64,000 bases of DNA, taken from NCBI RefSeq assembly GCF_016907515.1, contig NZ_JAFBBY010000001.1:3968001-4032000 (forward strand), read 5' to 3'. The translations under genes and the position numbers were made by a program. The DNA is from Nocardioides nitrophenolicus (GTDB lineage: Bacteria; Actinomycetota; Actinomycetes; Propionibacteriales; Nocardioidaceae). Positions 42,785-50,987 of the stretch are shown here, one piece after another. Position 1 is the first letter of the stretch. The number at the start of each line of letters is the position of its first letter. The notes beneath the pieces were generated by a model. The model was given only the letters and a program-made list of their open reading frames with translations. It searched no databases and was not told the DNA's origin.

Positions 42785-43676
42785 GGGCCGCCCGGTCCGC
42801 ATTGCGGCGGATCGCCGCCGTGAAGGTGGGGAACAGCGCGGCCGGGAGGTCGTGCCCCCAGCCCTCGATGAAGGTCACCCGCGCGCCGGGGACGGCGGCC
42901 GCGGTCGCCCGGCCGCCGGACACGTGGACCATGCGGTCGGCCAGGCCGTGCATGACCAGGGTGGGCGCGGTGACCCCCGCGAGCGCTCGGGTGCGGTCGG
43001 GCTGGGTGAGCACGGCCATCATCTGGCGCAGCACCCCAGCGCGGGACACACCGCGGTCCCAGGTCTCGCCGGCGCGCTTGCGCAGCGCCTCCTCGGTCTG
43101 CGGGAACCGGGGCGAGCCGATGATCCGCCAGACCGCGAGGCTGCCGCGGATGTAGTCCTCGCGCTCGGGTCCGCGCCCGGCGATCAGCGTCGGCAGCAGG
43201 CTGGGGTGCTGGCGCCCGGCCGTGCGCCGGCCGGTCGACGACATGATGCTGCTCAGGCTCAGCACCCGCTCCGGCGCGGCCAGCGCCATGGTCTGCGCGA
43301 TCATCCCGCCCATCGACACGCCGGCGACGTGCGCGGCGTCGATGCCGAGGTGGTCGAGCAGGCCGAAGGCGTCCTCGGCCAGGTCCGCCATCGAGTACGG
43401 CGCCCGGGTGGGCGCCCCGACGAAGGCGCGGAGCAGGTCGGCCCGGCGTACCCGACCCGCGGCGCGCGAGGAGCGCCCGGTGTCGCGGTTGTCGTACCTG
43501 ATGACGTAGAAGCCGGCGTCGGCCAGCTGGGCGCACAGCTCGGCGTCCCACCAGGTCATCGGGCCCCCGAGGCCCATGACCAGCAGCAGCGGCTCGGCGC
43601 TCGGGTCGCCGAAGGTCTGGTAGCACAGCTCGATCTCGGCGGAGACGGGGGCGAGCAGCTCGTCGGAGGCGGACAT
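42750..43676 (-). CDS. Alpha/beta hydrolase
   Basis: A 308-residue alpha/beta-hydrolase-fold protein. LLLVMGLGGPMTWWD gives the oxyanion region, and RYDNRDTGRSS is a typical family block. The nucleophile elbow is VAGVSMGGMIAQ with Ser near residue 120. The candidate acid lies near GLADRMV and the catalytic His in EGWGHDLP. The C-terminus is basic. It is divergent from the lipase gene, sharing a promoter region with an inverted repeat. The substrate is unknown; esterase or haloperoxidase-like relatives are equally possible. Confidence 0.85.
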   Translation of the reverse strand: MSASDELLAPVSAEIELCYQTFGDPSAEPLLLVMGLGGPMTWWDAELCAQLADAGFYVIRYDNRDTGRSSRAAGRVRRADLLRAFVGAPTRAPYSMADLAEDAFGLLDHLGIDAAHVAGVSMGGMIAQTMALAAPERVLSLSSIMSSTGRRTAGRQHPSLLPTLIAGRGPEREDYIRGSLAVWRIIGSPRFPQTEEALRKRAGETWDRGVSRAGVLRQMMAVLTQPDRTRALAGVTAPTLVMHGLADRMVHVSGGRATAAAVPGARVTFIEGWGHDLPAALFPTFTAAIRRNADRAALRPRSAGPRSE

Positions 43677-43684
43677 GACATCCA

Positions 43685-43720
43685 GTTTGACAACCTGCGA
43701 CTAGTTGTCGATTCAACTGG
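43685..43720. promoter_or_regulatory. Inverted repeat in the hydrolase-lipase divergent promoter
   Basis: GACAAC at 43689-43694 and GTTGTC at 43704-43709 are inverted, flanked by a looser outer pair (CCAGTT and CAACTGG). TTGACA at 43687-43692 could serve as a -35 element. No regulator gene is adjacent, so the binding protein is unknown. Confidence 0.45.
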
Positions 43721-43734
43721 GTAGGGTTTGTGAC

Positions 43735-44565
43735 GTGAGCAACACGTTGGCGCCCTGGCTGCTGCCCGACGGCTACGGCCGCCCGGCGCTGGCCGCGCTG
43801 CTGCGCGAGGGCAGTCTGGTGACCGAGGCGGGCCGGTTCGCGGCCCGTCGTGGCGCGACCCGACGCGTGCGCCGTCGTACGCCGCTCGCGGGGCGATCGG
43901 CGACCCGGGTCGCCGAGCCGGTGCTGCTCATCCCCGGCTTCCTCGCCGGCGACTGGACCCTTACCGCGATGGCCGCCGAGCTGCGTGCGCGGGGCTTCCG
44001 CACCTATCGCTCCCACATCCACGCCAATGTCGGCTGCACGCTCGGCTCGGCGCTGGCGCTCGAGCAGCGGCTGGAGCAGATCGCCGAGCGCCGCGACGCG
44101 CGGGTCCAGATCGTCGGCCACAGCCTCGGCGGCATGATCGCCCGCGGTCTCGCCGCGCGCCGTCCCGACCTGGTCGCCGGCATCGTCACCATGGGCAGCC
44201 CGATGCGCGCGCCCGCCGCCCACCATGCCGTGCTCACCCGCGGGGTGCGGGTGCTCAACCGGCTCGCGGACGCCGGCGTGCCCGGCTTGATGAGCGAGGA
44301 CTGCGTCGCGGGGGAGTGCGCCCACCTCAGCTTCACCGAGTCGCAGCAGCCGCTGCGCGCCGACGTCGCGATGACCAACATCTACTCCCGCCGCGACGGC
44401 ATCGTCGACTGGCGGGCGTGCATCGACCCCGCCGGCCACGCCGTCGAGGTCCGCGCCTCCCACATCGGGATGGCGCTCGACCCGCGGGTGATGGACGTGG
44501 TGGCGGGGGCGCTGGTGGTGCCGGACGTGCGTCGTACCCGGCATCTGGGTCGCGATTCCGCCTGA
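43735..44565 (+). CDS. Lipase/esterase of the alpha/beta hydrolase fold
   Basis: A 276-residue putative triacylglycerol lipase or esterase. It has PVLLIPGFLAGDWTLTAMAA at about residue 62 and the nucleophile elbow IVGHSLGGMIARGLAARRPD with Ser near residue 128. The triad is probably completed by the Asp in YSRRDGIVDW and the His in SHIGMALDP. Two cysteines (EDCVAGEC) may form a disulfide. There is no clear signal peptide. Its last 12 codons (VRRTRHLGRDSA) are encoded by the left half of a 63-bp palindromic repeat, so the native tail may have been replaced. Confidence 0.85.
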   Translation: MSNTLAPWLLPDGYGRPALAALLREGSLVTEAGRFAARRGATRRVRRRTPLAGRSATRVAEPVLLIPGFLAGDWTLTAMAAELRARGFRTYRSHIHANVGCTLGSALALEQRLEQIAERRDARVQIVGHSLGGMIARGLAARRPDLVAGIVTMGSPMRAPAAHHAVLTRGVRVLNRLADAGVPGLMSEDCVAGECAHLSFTESQQPLRADVAMTNIYSRRDGIVDWRACIDPAGHAVEVRASHIGMALDPRVMDVVAGALVVPDVRRTRHLGRDSA

Positions 44566-44592
44566 ATCACGACCCGACTGCCGGGTACGACG
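44530..44592. repeat. 63-bp palindromic repeat, copy 1
   Basis: CGTCGTACCCGGCA at 44530-44543 is perfectly inverted at 44579-44592. A second, inner pair is GGGTCG-C-GATT and AATC-A-CGACCC, separated from the outer stem by a three-base internal loop. It overlaps the end of the lipase gene, including its stop. Its first 25 bases are identical to those of copy 2 at 46087, which is also 63 bp long. It may act as a terminator between convergent genes. Confidence 0.85.
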
Positions 44593-44612
44593 GTGAGACC
44601 CGAGCCCGCGGG

Positions 44613-45344
44613 TCACATGGTGTTGACGATCAGCCCGATGTGGGTGAAGAAGTTCATCGCGCCGAACAGCAGGAAGAGCACACCCGAGACGGCCCAGAGC
44701 CAGCCGGTGATCCGGGCCCAGACGCCCGCCGTACCGGTGCTGCGCAGGCGGTTGACCAGGACGGCGAAGGCGAGGGCGCCGAGGCCGACGATGCCGATCA
44801 GGCCCGACATGAAGATCGCCTCGACGAGCGGGTGGTCCGCGAACTCACCCGAGATCGGCTCCTGCGGGGGAGCGGCGAAGAGCTGGTACTTGATGCCGGC
44901 CACCGCGATCGCGACCAGGCTCAGGCCGAGGCCGCCGACGAAGACGGTGATCGGCTGCGCCACCCGTGCGAGCGCCCGCAGCGGCTGGGTGGCCGCGAGC
45001 GCGACCGCGCCCCGCTTCCACAGGTAGAGCGCCGCGGCGAGGAGCAGGACGCCGAAGCCGAGGCTGGTCTCACCGAAGATGATGTTGTCGAACGGGAAGC
45101 CGCCGGCCGCGAGCGGCCAGGTCAGCGTCATGTGCAGGCCGGTCGTCGTGAGGACCGCGCCGAGCACGCCGAAGGTCAGCGCCCAGCCGTCGGGCTCGAC
45201 CTCCTCGGGGGCGCGCAGGAGCTCGCGGCCGAGCAGGACGAGGCCGATCAGTCCGGCGCCGACGGCGACGGCCATGATCGTGTTGTAGGTGGGCATGTTC
45301 GCCCAGTCGATCTTCAGGCCCTCCTGGGCCACAAGGCTGCTCAT
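44613..45344 (-). CDS. DUF981 family membrane protein
   Basis: A 243-residue integral membrane protein with about six to seven hydrophobic segments, matching the DUF981 family of unknown function. Recognisable blocks are NMPTYNTIMAVAVGAGLIGL near the N-terminus, GLHMTLTWPL, and FDNIIFGETSLGFGVLLLAA. The C-terminal helix ends FFTHIGLIVNTM. It is divergent from a TetR regulator, with a perfect palindrome between them that probably controls it. The start is ATG at 45344. Confidence 0.85.
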   Translation of the reverse strand: MSSLVAQEGLKIDWANMPTYNTIMAVAVGAGLIGLVLLGRELLRAPEEVEPDGWALTFGVLGAVLTTTGLHMTLTWPLAAGGFPFDNIIFGETSLGFGVLLLAAALYLWKRGAVALAATQPLRALARVAQPITVFVGGLGLSLVAIAVAGIKYQLFAAPPQEPISGEFADHPLVEAIFMSGLIGIVGLGALAFAVLVNRLRSTGTAGVWARITGWLWAVSGVLFLLFGAMNFFTHIGLIVNTM

Positions 45345-45399
45345 CGTGATGCACCTCTGTCGAACACGGGACCGGATCTCGGCCCTCGAAGAGCAGAAC

Positions 45400-45415
45400 C
45401 TATACGCGCGTATAG
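45400..45415. promoter_or_regulatory. Perfect 16-bp palindrome, probable TetR operator
   Basis: CTATACGCGCGTATAG is a perfect palindrome in the 108-bp region between the divergent DUF981 and TetR genes. It overlaps TA-rich sequence (TATAGATATT) that could be a -10 element. Size, symmetry and position are those of a TetR-family operator. Confidence 0.75.
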
Positions 45416-45452
45416 ATATTCCGGGCGGGTGGGCCTGCGTAGGCTGAGCGCC

Positions 45453-46061
45453 GTGCCCGCCTCTCCCCGCCGCCCCGTCCAGGCGCGCAGCGCGCAACGC
45501 ACCCGGGCGATGGCCGACGCCGCCGCCCGGCTGCTGATCGAGGAGGGCCCCGACGCCGTCACCCACCGACGGGTCGCGGCCGCCGCGGGTGTACCCGCGG
45601 GCTCGGCGGGCTACTACTTCGCCACCCGCCAGGAGCTCTACGCCGCCGCCGTCACCGCCGCCGAGCAGGTCCGGACCACCGCCGCCGCCGCGCACGCCCG
45701 CTCCATCGCCCGCCGCGGCCGCTCCGCCCGGCGTACCGCGGAGCTGCTGCTGGAGGTCCTCTACGCCCCCGCCCTCGACCCCGCCGTCGTCACCCGCCGC
45801 CTCCGGCCGATGCTCGCCGCCACCGCCGATCCCGAGCTCCGCCCGATCATGGCCGCCTCCCGCCCCGCCCTGCTCGCGGCCTTGCGGGAGACGCTCGACC
45901 GGTGCGGGTGGTCAGCGGTGGCCGAGGGGGCCGACTTCGAGCTGGTCGTGCGGATGCTGGACGCCGCGCTGCTGTACGGCGCGGCCGTCGGCGACGAGGA
46001 CCCGATCGCCGACGCGGTGGGGGATGTGGCGAGGCTGCTGGAGCTGGTGCGAGGGGCGTAG
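45453..46061 (+). CDS. TetR-family transcriptional regulator
   Basis: A 202-residue TetR regulator. The N-terminal helix-turn-helix spans about residues 12-60, with AARLLIEEGPDAVTHRRVAA, AGVPAGSAGYYFATRQELYA. The C-terminal ligand domain ends in LLELVRGA. It is divergent from the DUF981 gene, and the palindrome between them is the expected operator. GTG 45453 gives a normal family start; the longer frame only shadows the minus-strand gene. The inducer is unknown. Confidence 0.88.
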   Translation: MPASPRRPVQARSAQRTRAMADAAARLLIEEGPDAVTHRRVAAAAGVPAGSAGYYFATRQELYAAAVTAAEQVRTTAAAAHARSIARRGRSARRTAELLLEVLYAPALDPAVVTRRLRPMLAATADPELRPIMAASRPALLAALRETLDRCGWSAVAEGADFELVVRMLDAALLYGAAVGDEDPIADAVGDVARLLELVRGA

Positions 46062-46086
46062 GTCGGTCGGCGCGGGTCCGGTGGCG

Positions 46087-46149
46087 CGTCGTACCCGGCA
46101 TCTGGGTCGCGTTCCGGCCGCAGGCACGACCGGAACGCCGGGTGCGACG
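46087..46149. repeat. 63-bp palindromic repeat, copy 2
   Basis: CGTCGTACCCGGC at 46087-46099 pairs with GCCGGGTGCGACG at 46137-46149 (one mismatch). An inner pair, TTCCGG and CCGGAA, closes a loop. Its first 25 bases are identical to copy 1 at 44530, and the length is the same. It lies between the convergent TetR and glpX genes. Confidence 0.85.
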
Positions 46150-46185
46150 AGGAGGCCCGACCCGGCGCGGGGGCCGAGGGGCGAC

Positions 46186-47199
46186 TCAGTCGAAGTCGAT
46201 GGCCGAGAAGCTCCGCAGCTTGGAGAGCTGGTGCTCGGAGGTGATGGTGCGGATGGTGCCGCTGCGCGAGCGCATGACCAGCGACTGGGTGACGGCGCCG
46301 CCGCCGCGGTAGCGGACGCCGCGGACCAGCTCGCCGTCGGTGATGCCGGTGGCGACGAAGAAGCAGTCGTCGCCGGTGACCAGGGTGTCGGTGGTGAGGA
46401 TGTGGTCGGGGTCGAGGTTGTGGCCGGCGTCGATGGCGCGCTGGCGCTCCTCGTCGTCGGTGGGCCACAGTCGGCCCTGGATGGTGCCGCCCATGGCCTT
46501 CATGGCGCAGGCGGCGATGATGCCCTCGGGGGTGCCGCCGATGCCGAGCAGCAGGTCGATGCCGGTGTCGGGGCGGGCGGCCATGATCGCGCCGGCGACG
46601 TCGCCGTCGGTGATGAACTTGATCCGGGCGCCGGTGGCGCGGATCTCGTCGACGAGCTGGGCGTGGCGGGGGCGGTCGAGCAGGACGACGGTGACGTCGG
46701 AGGGGTTGGAGCCCTTGGCCTTGGCGACCTGGTGGATGTTCTCGGCGACGGGGTAGCGGATGTCGACGACCTCGGCGGCCTCGGGGCCGGTGACCAGCTT
46801 CTCCATGTAGAAGACGGCGGAGGGGTCGTACATGGTGCCGCGCGGGGCGACGGCGAGGACGGCGACCGCGTTGGCCATGCCCTTCGCGGTGAGGGTGGTG
46901 CCGTCGATCGGGTCGACGGCGACGTCGCACTCGGGGCCGGTGCCGTCGCCGACGTTCTCGCCGTTGTAGAGCATCGGGGCGTTGTCCTTCTCGCCCTCGC
47001 CGATGACGACGGTGCCGTTCATGCTGACGGTCGAGATCATCACCCGCATCGCCTGCACGGCCACGCCGTCGGCGCCGTTCTTGTCGCCACGGCCGACCCA
47101 GCGCCCGGCCGCCATCGCGGCCGCCTCGGTGACGCGCACCAGCTCGAGGGCGAGGTTGCGGTCGGGGGCGGGCGGCTCCACGCTGAGGGCGTCGTTCAT
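46186..47199 (-). CDS. glpX: Class II fructose-1,6-bisphosphatase
   Basis: A 337-residue GlpX-type phosphatase of gluconeogenesis, which needs divalent metal. Motifs are [44 protein letters not shown] (metal site) and [18 protein letters not shown]. It is the only fructose-bisphosphatase visible here. It lies 10 bp downstream of modC in the same orientation, so read-through from the molybdate operon is possible. In other actinobacteria glpX sits directly beside the DUF4245 gene; here modABC lies between them. Confidence 0.95.
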   Translation of the reverse strand: MNDALSVEPPAPDRNLALELVRVTEAAAMAAGRWVGRGDKNGADGVAVQAMRVMISTVSMNGTVVIGEGEKDNAPMLYNGENVGDGTGPECDVAVDPIDGTTLTAKGMANAVAVLAVAPRGTMYDPSAVFYMEKLVTGPEAAEVVDIRYPVAENIHQVAKAKGSNPSDVTVVLLDRPRHAQLVDEIRATGARIKFITDGDVAGAIMAARPDTGIDLLLGIGGTPEGIIAACAMKAMGGTIQGRLWPTDDEERQRAIDAGHNLDPDHILTTDTLVTGDDCFFVATGITDGELVRGVRYRGGGAVTQSLVMRSRSGTIRTITSEHQLSKLRSFSAIDFD

Positions 47200-47209
47200 A
47201 GGGCGAACC

Positions 47210-48265
47210 CTATCGGGCGTGGACCGCACGGGCGTACACGTCGACCTCGGTGGCCTTCACCGCGAAGGTCACGGGTACGCCGGGGGCCAGCTCCAGCTCG
47301 GCGGCCGAGGCGACGGTGACGTCGGCCGCGAGGTCGCCGGCCCGGACCCGGATCAGGTCGCCGATCGGCTCCAGCTCGGTGACGGTGACCGCGAGCGCGT
47401 TGCGCGGGCTGCCGCCTGGCGGCTCGCGGTGCACGGCGACCGCCGAGGGCCGGAACACCGCGACCGCCTCGGCCCCGGCGACCGGCGGGGGAGCGCCCGG
47501 GGTGCCGTGGACGACCACCCCGTCGCCACGTCGTACGCCGTCGGGGGTGGCGGTGCCGGCCACCAGGTTGAGCCCGGCGAACCGGGCGGCGAAGCCGCTG
47601 CGGGGCCGGGACAGCACGTCGGCGGTGGCGCCCTGCTCGACGACGCGGCCCCCGTCGAGGACGACGACCCGGTCGGCGAGCAGCAGGGCGTCGAGCACGT
47701 GGTGGGTGACGAGCACGGTGGTGCGCTCGGCGAGCACCCGGCGGAACAGGGTCCGCAGCGCGGGCGCGACCGCCACGTCGAGGGCGGCCATCGGCTCGTC
47801 GAGCAGCAGCAGCCGGGGCTCGGCGGCCAGGGCCCGGGCCACGGCCACCCGCTGCGCCTGCCCGCCGGAGAGCTGGGCCGGGCGGCGCTCGGCGAGCTCG
47901 GTGGCGTCGACCTCGGCGAGCCAGTGCTCGGCGGTGGCGTGGGCGGCGCGCCGCCCGGCGCCGGTGCTGCGCGGACCGAAGGCGACGTTCTCGCGCACCG
48001 AGAGGTGGGGGAAGAGGAGCGGGTCCTGCGCCAGCAGGGCCGTACGACGGGCGTGCGGCGCGACCCAGCGGCCCGGGCCGGTCAGCTCCCGGCCGTCGAG
48101 CAGCACCCGGCCACCGTCGGGGCGGAGCAGTCCGGCGAGCGCCGCGAGGGTGGTGGACTTGCCGGCGCCGTTGGGGCCGAGCAGGGCGACGGTCTCGCCG
48201 TCGGCCACCTCGAACGCGACGTCGACCCCGCGCTCGGCGACGACGATCTCGACCTGCGCGCTCAC
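47210..48265 (-). CDS. modC: Molybdate ABC transporter ATPase
   Basis: A 351-residue ATPase. The ABC domain has Walker [19 protein letters not shown], signature [15 protein letters not shown], Walker [15 protein letters not shown] and H-loop VTHHVLDAL. The C-terminal TOBE/Mop-like region, from about residue 285 ([20 protein letters not shown]), binds oxyanion and can regulate transport. GTG 48265 overlaps the modB stop (GTGA). Last gene of the mod set; glpX follows after 10 bp. Sulfate or tungstate cannot be excluded, but the HTH-TOBE regulator favours molybdate. Confidence 0.9.
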   Translation of the reverse strand: MSAQVEIVVAERGVDVAFEVADGETVALLGPNGAGKSTTLAALAGLLRPDGGRVLLDGRELTGPGRWVAPHARRTALLAQDPLLFPHLSVRENVAFGPRSTGAGRRAAHATAEHWLAEVDATELAERRPAQLSGGQAQRVAVARALAAEPRLLLLDEPMAALDVAVAPALRTLFRRVLAERTTVLVTHHVLDALLLADRVVVLDGGRVVEQGATADVLSRPRSGFAARFAGLNLVAGTATPDGVRRGDGVVVHGTPGAPPPVAGAEAVAVFRPSAVAVHREPPGGSPRNALAVTVTELEPIGDLIRVRAGDLAADVTVASAAELELAPGVPVTFAVKATEVDVYARAVHAR

Positions 48266-49047
48266 AGCGCCGCCCGGGGCCGGACCAGGCCGATCACCAG
48301 CACCGCCACCACGACCAGGACCAGCGACATCGCGACCGCCGCGTCCGCGTCGGTGACCCGGAGGTTGTAGATGAGCAGCGGCAGGGTCCGGGTGGTGCCC
48401 TCGAGGCTGCCCGCGAAGGTGATGGTGGCGCCGAACTCGCCGAGGGAGCGGGCGAACGCGAGCACCGCGCCCGAGGCCAGGCCGGGCAGCACGAGCGGCA
48501 GGGTGACCCGGCGCAGCACCGTGGTGGGCCGGGCGCCGAGGGAGGCCGCCACGACGTCGTACCGCTCCCCGGCGGTGCGCAGCGCCCCCTCCAGGCTGAC
48601 GACCAGGAAGGGCAGCGACACGAAGGTCTGGGCCAGCACCACCGCGACCGAGGTGAACGCGATCCGGATCCCGAGCGCCTCCAGCTCGCTGCCGAGCAGG
48701 CCCTGGCGGCCGAACGCGGAGAGCAGCGCGATGCCGCCGACGACGGGCGGCAGCACCAGGGGAAGCAGCACGAGCGAGCGCAGTACGCCGAGCCAGCGCG
48801 CCTCGCTGCGGGCCAGCACCGTCGCGAGCGGGATGCCGAGGAGCAGGCACAGCGCCGTGCTGGCGGCGGAGGTGCGCAGGCTGAGCCACAGCGCGGAGCG
48901 GGCCGCCTCGGAGGTGACGAGCGCGGGGAAGTCGCCCCAGGCGATCCGGGTCGTCATCGCGGCGACCGGGAGCACCACGAACACGCCGGCCAGCAGCGCG
49001 GGCCCGAACAGCCAGCGCGGCAGGCCGACGTGCCGGGTGCGACTCAC
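48262..49047 (-). CDS. modB: Molybdate ABC transporter permease
   Basis: A 261-residue permease with about six helices. The EAA-type loop is [20 protein letters not shown], near residue 168, followed by [16 protein letters not shown], characteristic of ModB/CysT permeases. GTG 49047 overlaps the modA stop and its own stop overlaps modC, so the three are translationally coupled. Confidence 0.92.
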   Translation of the reverse strand: MSRTRHVGLPRWLFGPALLAGVFVVLPVAAMTTRIAWGDFPALVTSEAARSALWLSLRTSAASTALCLLLGIPLATVLARSEARWLGVLRSLVLLPLVLPPVVGGIALLSAFGRQGLLGSELEALGIRIAFTSVAVVLAQTFVSLPFLVVSLEGALRTAGERYDVVAASLGARPTTVLRRVTLPLVLPGLASGAVLAFARSLGEFGATITFAGSLEGTTRTLPLLIYNLRVTDADAAVAMSLVLVVVAVLVIGLVRPRAAL

Positions 49048-49838
49048 GAGGCGGGCGCCCCGAAGCCGGCCTGCCGGAGCACCTGCTGGCCGTCGCCGAG
49101 CACCAGGTCGACCCACTGCTGGGCGAGGTCGGCGTGCTTCGAGTCCTTGACCGCGACGATCGGGTAGTGGTTGACGATGCCCGCGGCCTCGGGGAAGTCG
49201 ATGCCCTCGACCTTGTCGCCGGCCGCGGTGACGTCGGTGACGTAGACCAGGCCCGCGTCGGCCTCGCCGGACTCGACCTTGGCGAGGACGTCGGTCACCG
49301 ACTGCTCCTCGCTGACCGGCTGGAAGCTCACCCCGGCGGCGTCGGCCACCTTCTGCGCCGCGCTGCCGCACGGGACCTCGGGCTGGCACAGGACCAGGTT
49401 GACGTCCTTCTTCGTGAGGTCCGCGAGGCTCTTGATCCCGGCGGGGTTGCCGGGCGGTACGGCGATCACGAGCGTGTTGGTCGCGAACTCCCGCGGCTCG
49501 CCCTCGGCGAGACCGGCCGCGACGAGCTTGTCCATGTTGGCGGTGTCGGCCGAGGCGAAGACGTCGGCCGAGGCGCCCTCGGTGATCTGCGCGACGAGGT
49601 CGGAGGAGCCGCCGAAGGAGAGCTTGACGTCGACGTCGCCGTGCGCCGCCTCGTACTGCTTCTCGAGCTCCTCGAAGGTCGCGGTCAGCGACGCGGCCGC
49701 GAACACGGTGAGCTCGGTCCTCCCGCCGGCACCGCTCGGGCCACCCTCGTCGTCACCGCTGCCGCACGCGGTGAGCGGGAGCGCGAGCAGGACGGCGGCG
49801 CCGGCGGCGACGCGGATCCGGCGGGTCGTGGGCATCAT
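49044..49838 (-). CDS. modA: Molybdate-binding lipoprotein
   Basis: A 264-residue periplasm-equivalent binding lipoprotein. The signal ends in lipobox LALPLTAC near residue 25. The mature domain has the ModA blocks [53 protein letters not shown] and [10 protein letters not shown]. Ser and Thr residues in AAASLT and GGSSD suit oxyanion binding. The two cysteines in [11 protein letters not shown] may form a disulfide. It starts with two adjacent ATGs, and the first overlaps the end of the regulator gene. Confidence 0.93.
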   Translation of the reverse strand: MMPTTRRIRVAAGAAVLLALPLTACGSGDDEGGPSGAGGRTELTVFAAASLTATFEELEKQYEAAHGDVDVKLSFGGSSDLVAQITEGASADVFASADTANMDKLVAAGLAEGEPREFATNTLVIAVPPGNPAGIKSLADLTKKDVNLVLCQPEVPCGSAAQKVADAAGVSFQPVSEEQSVTDVLAKVESGEADAGLVYVTDVTAAGDKVEGIDFPEAAGIVNHYPIVAVKDSKHADLAQQWVDLVLGDGQQVLRQAGFGAPAS

Positions 49839-50251
49839 GCGTTCTTCCTCGGGGAGACGGGTCGTTCGACGACGACGGTGGTGGACTTGACCGACGCGAT
49901 CGCGCGCACGCCGGGCTCGAGGCCCAGCTCGGCCGCGGCCTCCGCGCTCATCAGAGACACGACCCGGTAGGGCCCGCAGACCATCTCGACCTGGGCCATC
50001 ACCGTGTCGGCGAGGACCCGGGTGACGATCCCCGTCATCCGGTTGCGGGCGCTGACCTCGCCGGCGCGGGTGCGGTCGCGGTCGGCCTCGTCGACGAGCG
50101 AGGCCGCGAGGGCGGCCAGGTCGGCCCCGGGGATGACGGTGCGCCCGTCGAGGGTGCTGCTCGGGACCCGCCCAGCGTCGATCCAGCGGCGCACGGTGTC
50201 GGTCGAGACGCCGAGCAGCTCGGCGGCCTCCGCGACGCGGTAGTCGGTCAT
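49835..50251 (-). CDS. HTH-TOBE molybdate-responsive regulator
   Basis: A 138-residue fusion of a MerR/excisionase-like helix-turn-helix (YRVAEAAELLGVSTDTVRRW) and a C-terminal Mop/TOBE molybdate-binding domain, starting SARNRMTGIVTRVLADTVMA and containing SLMSAEAAAELGLEPG. This is the actinobacterial counterpart of ModE, with a different DNA-binding domain. It is the first gene of the mod operon. A perfect inverted repeat lies 12 bp upstream of its ATG and is the likely site of autoregulation. A GTG nine bases upstream is an alternative start. Confidence 0.85.
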   Translation of the reverse strand: MTDYRVAEAAELLGVSTDTVRRWIDAGRVPSSTLDGRTVIPGADLAALAASLVDEADRDRTRAGEVSARNRMTGIVTRVLADTVMAQVEMVCGPYRVVSLMSAEAAAELGLEPGVRAIASVKSTTVVVERPVSPRKNA

Positions 50252-50263
50252 GGCCGCCACTCT

Positions 50264-50277
50264 GTCGCATCTGCGAC
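50264..50277. promoter_or_regulatory. Inverted repeat, probable operator of the mod operon
   Basis: GTCGCA and TGCGAC form a perfect 6-bp inverted repeat with a two-base spacer. It lies 12 bases upstream of the regulator start, in the divergent region shared with the DUF4245 gene. It is a good candidate site for the HTH-TOBE protein. Confidence 0.55.
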
Positions 50278-50362
50278 TGTTTGGCCAAGAATCTGACGCA
50301 GACGCGTACGTCGTTGGGGCTGCGGACGGTCTCGTGGGCCCGGCTGGGACACTGGACCCGTC

Positions 50363-50938
50363 ATGAGCCAGTCACAGCCGCCCGAGCGTCCCGGCCGTTA
50401 CCAGCGATCGGCGGTGGGCCTGGTGACCTCGCTGGTCGTCACCGTCGTCGTGATCGGCGGACTCCTCTACTTCATGGGCGCCTTCCGCCCCGACTTCGAG
50501 GTCAAGCCCGAGGCGGTCGACTACCTCGAGACCGTCCAGGACGCCCAGCGGGCCGGGCTCACCCCGGTCTACCCCGACGCACTCCCCAAGGGCTGGATCT
50601 CCACCGGCGTCGACGTCACCCCGGGCGAGCGCCCGGTGTTCATGGTCCGCCTGCTCACCGACGACCAGAAGTTCGTCGCGGTCCGCCAGGAGGACAGCTC
50701 GGTGACCGCGATGCTCTCGCAGTGGGTCGACGAGAGCACCGAGACCCGCCCCGGCTACACGGTGCCCGCCACCGTCGCCGCCCCCGTGGCCCGCGAGTGG
50801 AAGGGGTACGGCGACTCCGGCGGCGACTCCGCCTACGCCGCCGAGGTCGACGGGATGACGGTGCTGGTGTTCGGCTCGGCGCCGGCGAAGGAGCTGCGGG
50901 CGATCGTCGACTCCCTGGTGACGACGCCGGTCGGCTGA
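50363..50938 (+). CDS. DUF4245 domain protein
   Basis: A 191-residue single-pass membrane protein. A short cytoplasmic N-terminus is followed by a helix at about residues 19-40 (VGLVTSLVVTVVVIGGLLYF). The extracellular domain has YPDALPKGWISTGVDVTPG, WVDESTE and VLVFGSAPAKELRAIVDSL. It matches DUF4245, a family of unknown function typically beside glpX in actinobacteria. The ATG start lies in a short gap shared with the divergent mod regulator. No enzymatic motif is visible. Confidence 0.88.
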   Translation: MSQSQPPERPGRYQRSAVGLVTSLVVTVVVIGGLLYFMGAFRPDFEVKPEAVDYLETVQDAQRAGLTPVYPDALPKGWISTGVDVTPGERPVFMVRLLTDDQKFVAVRQEDSSVTAMLSQWVDESTETRPGYTVPATVAAPVAREWKGYGDSGGDSAYAAEVDGMTVLVFGSAPAKELRAIVDSLVTTPVG

Positions 50939-50987
50939 GCGCGAGCGGGGCGTGCAACCGATCGGGCGGGCGCCGCGTCCCAGGACC

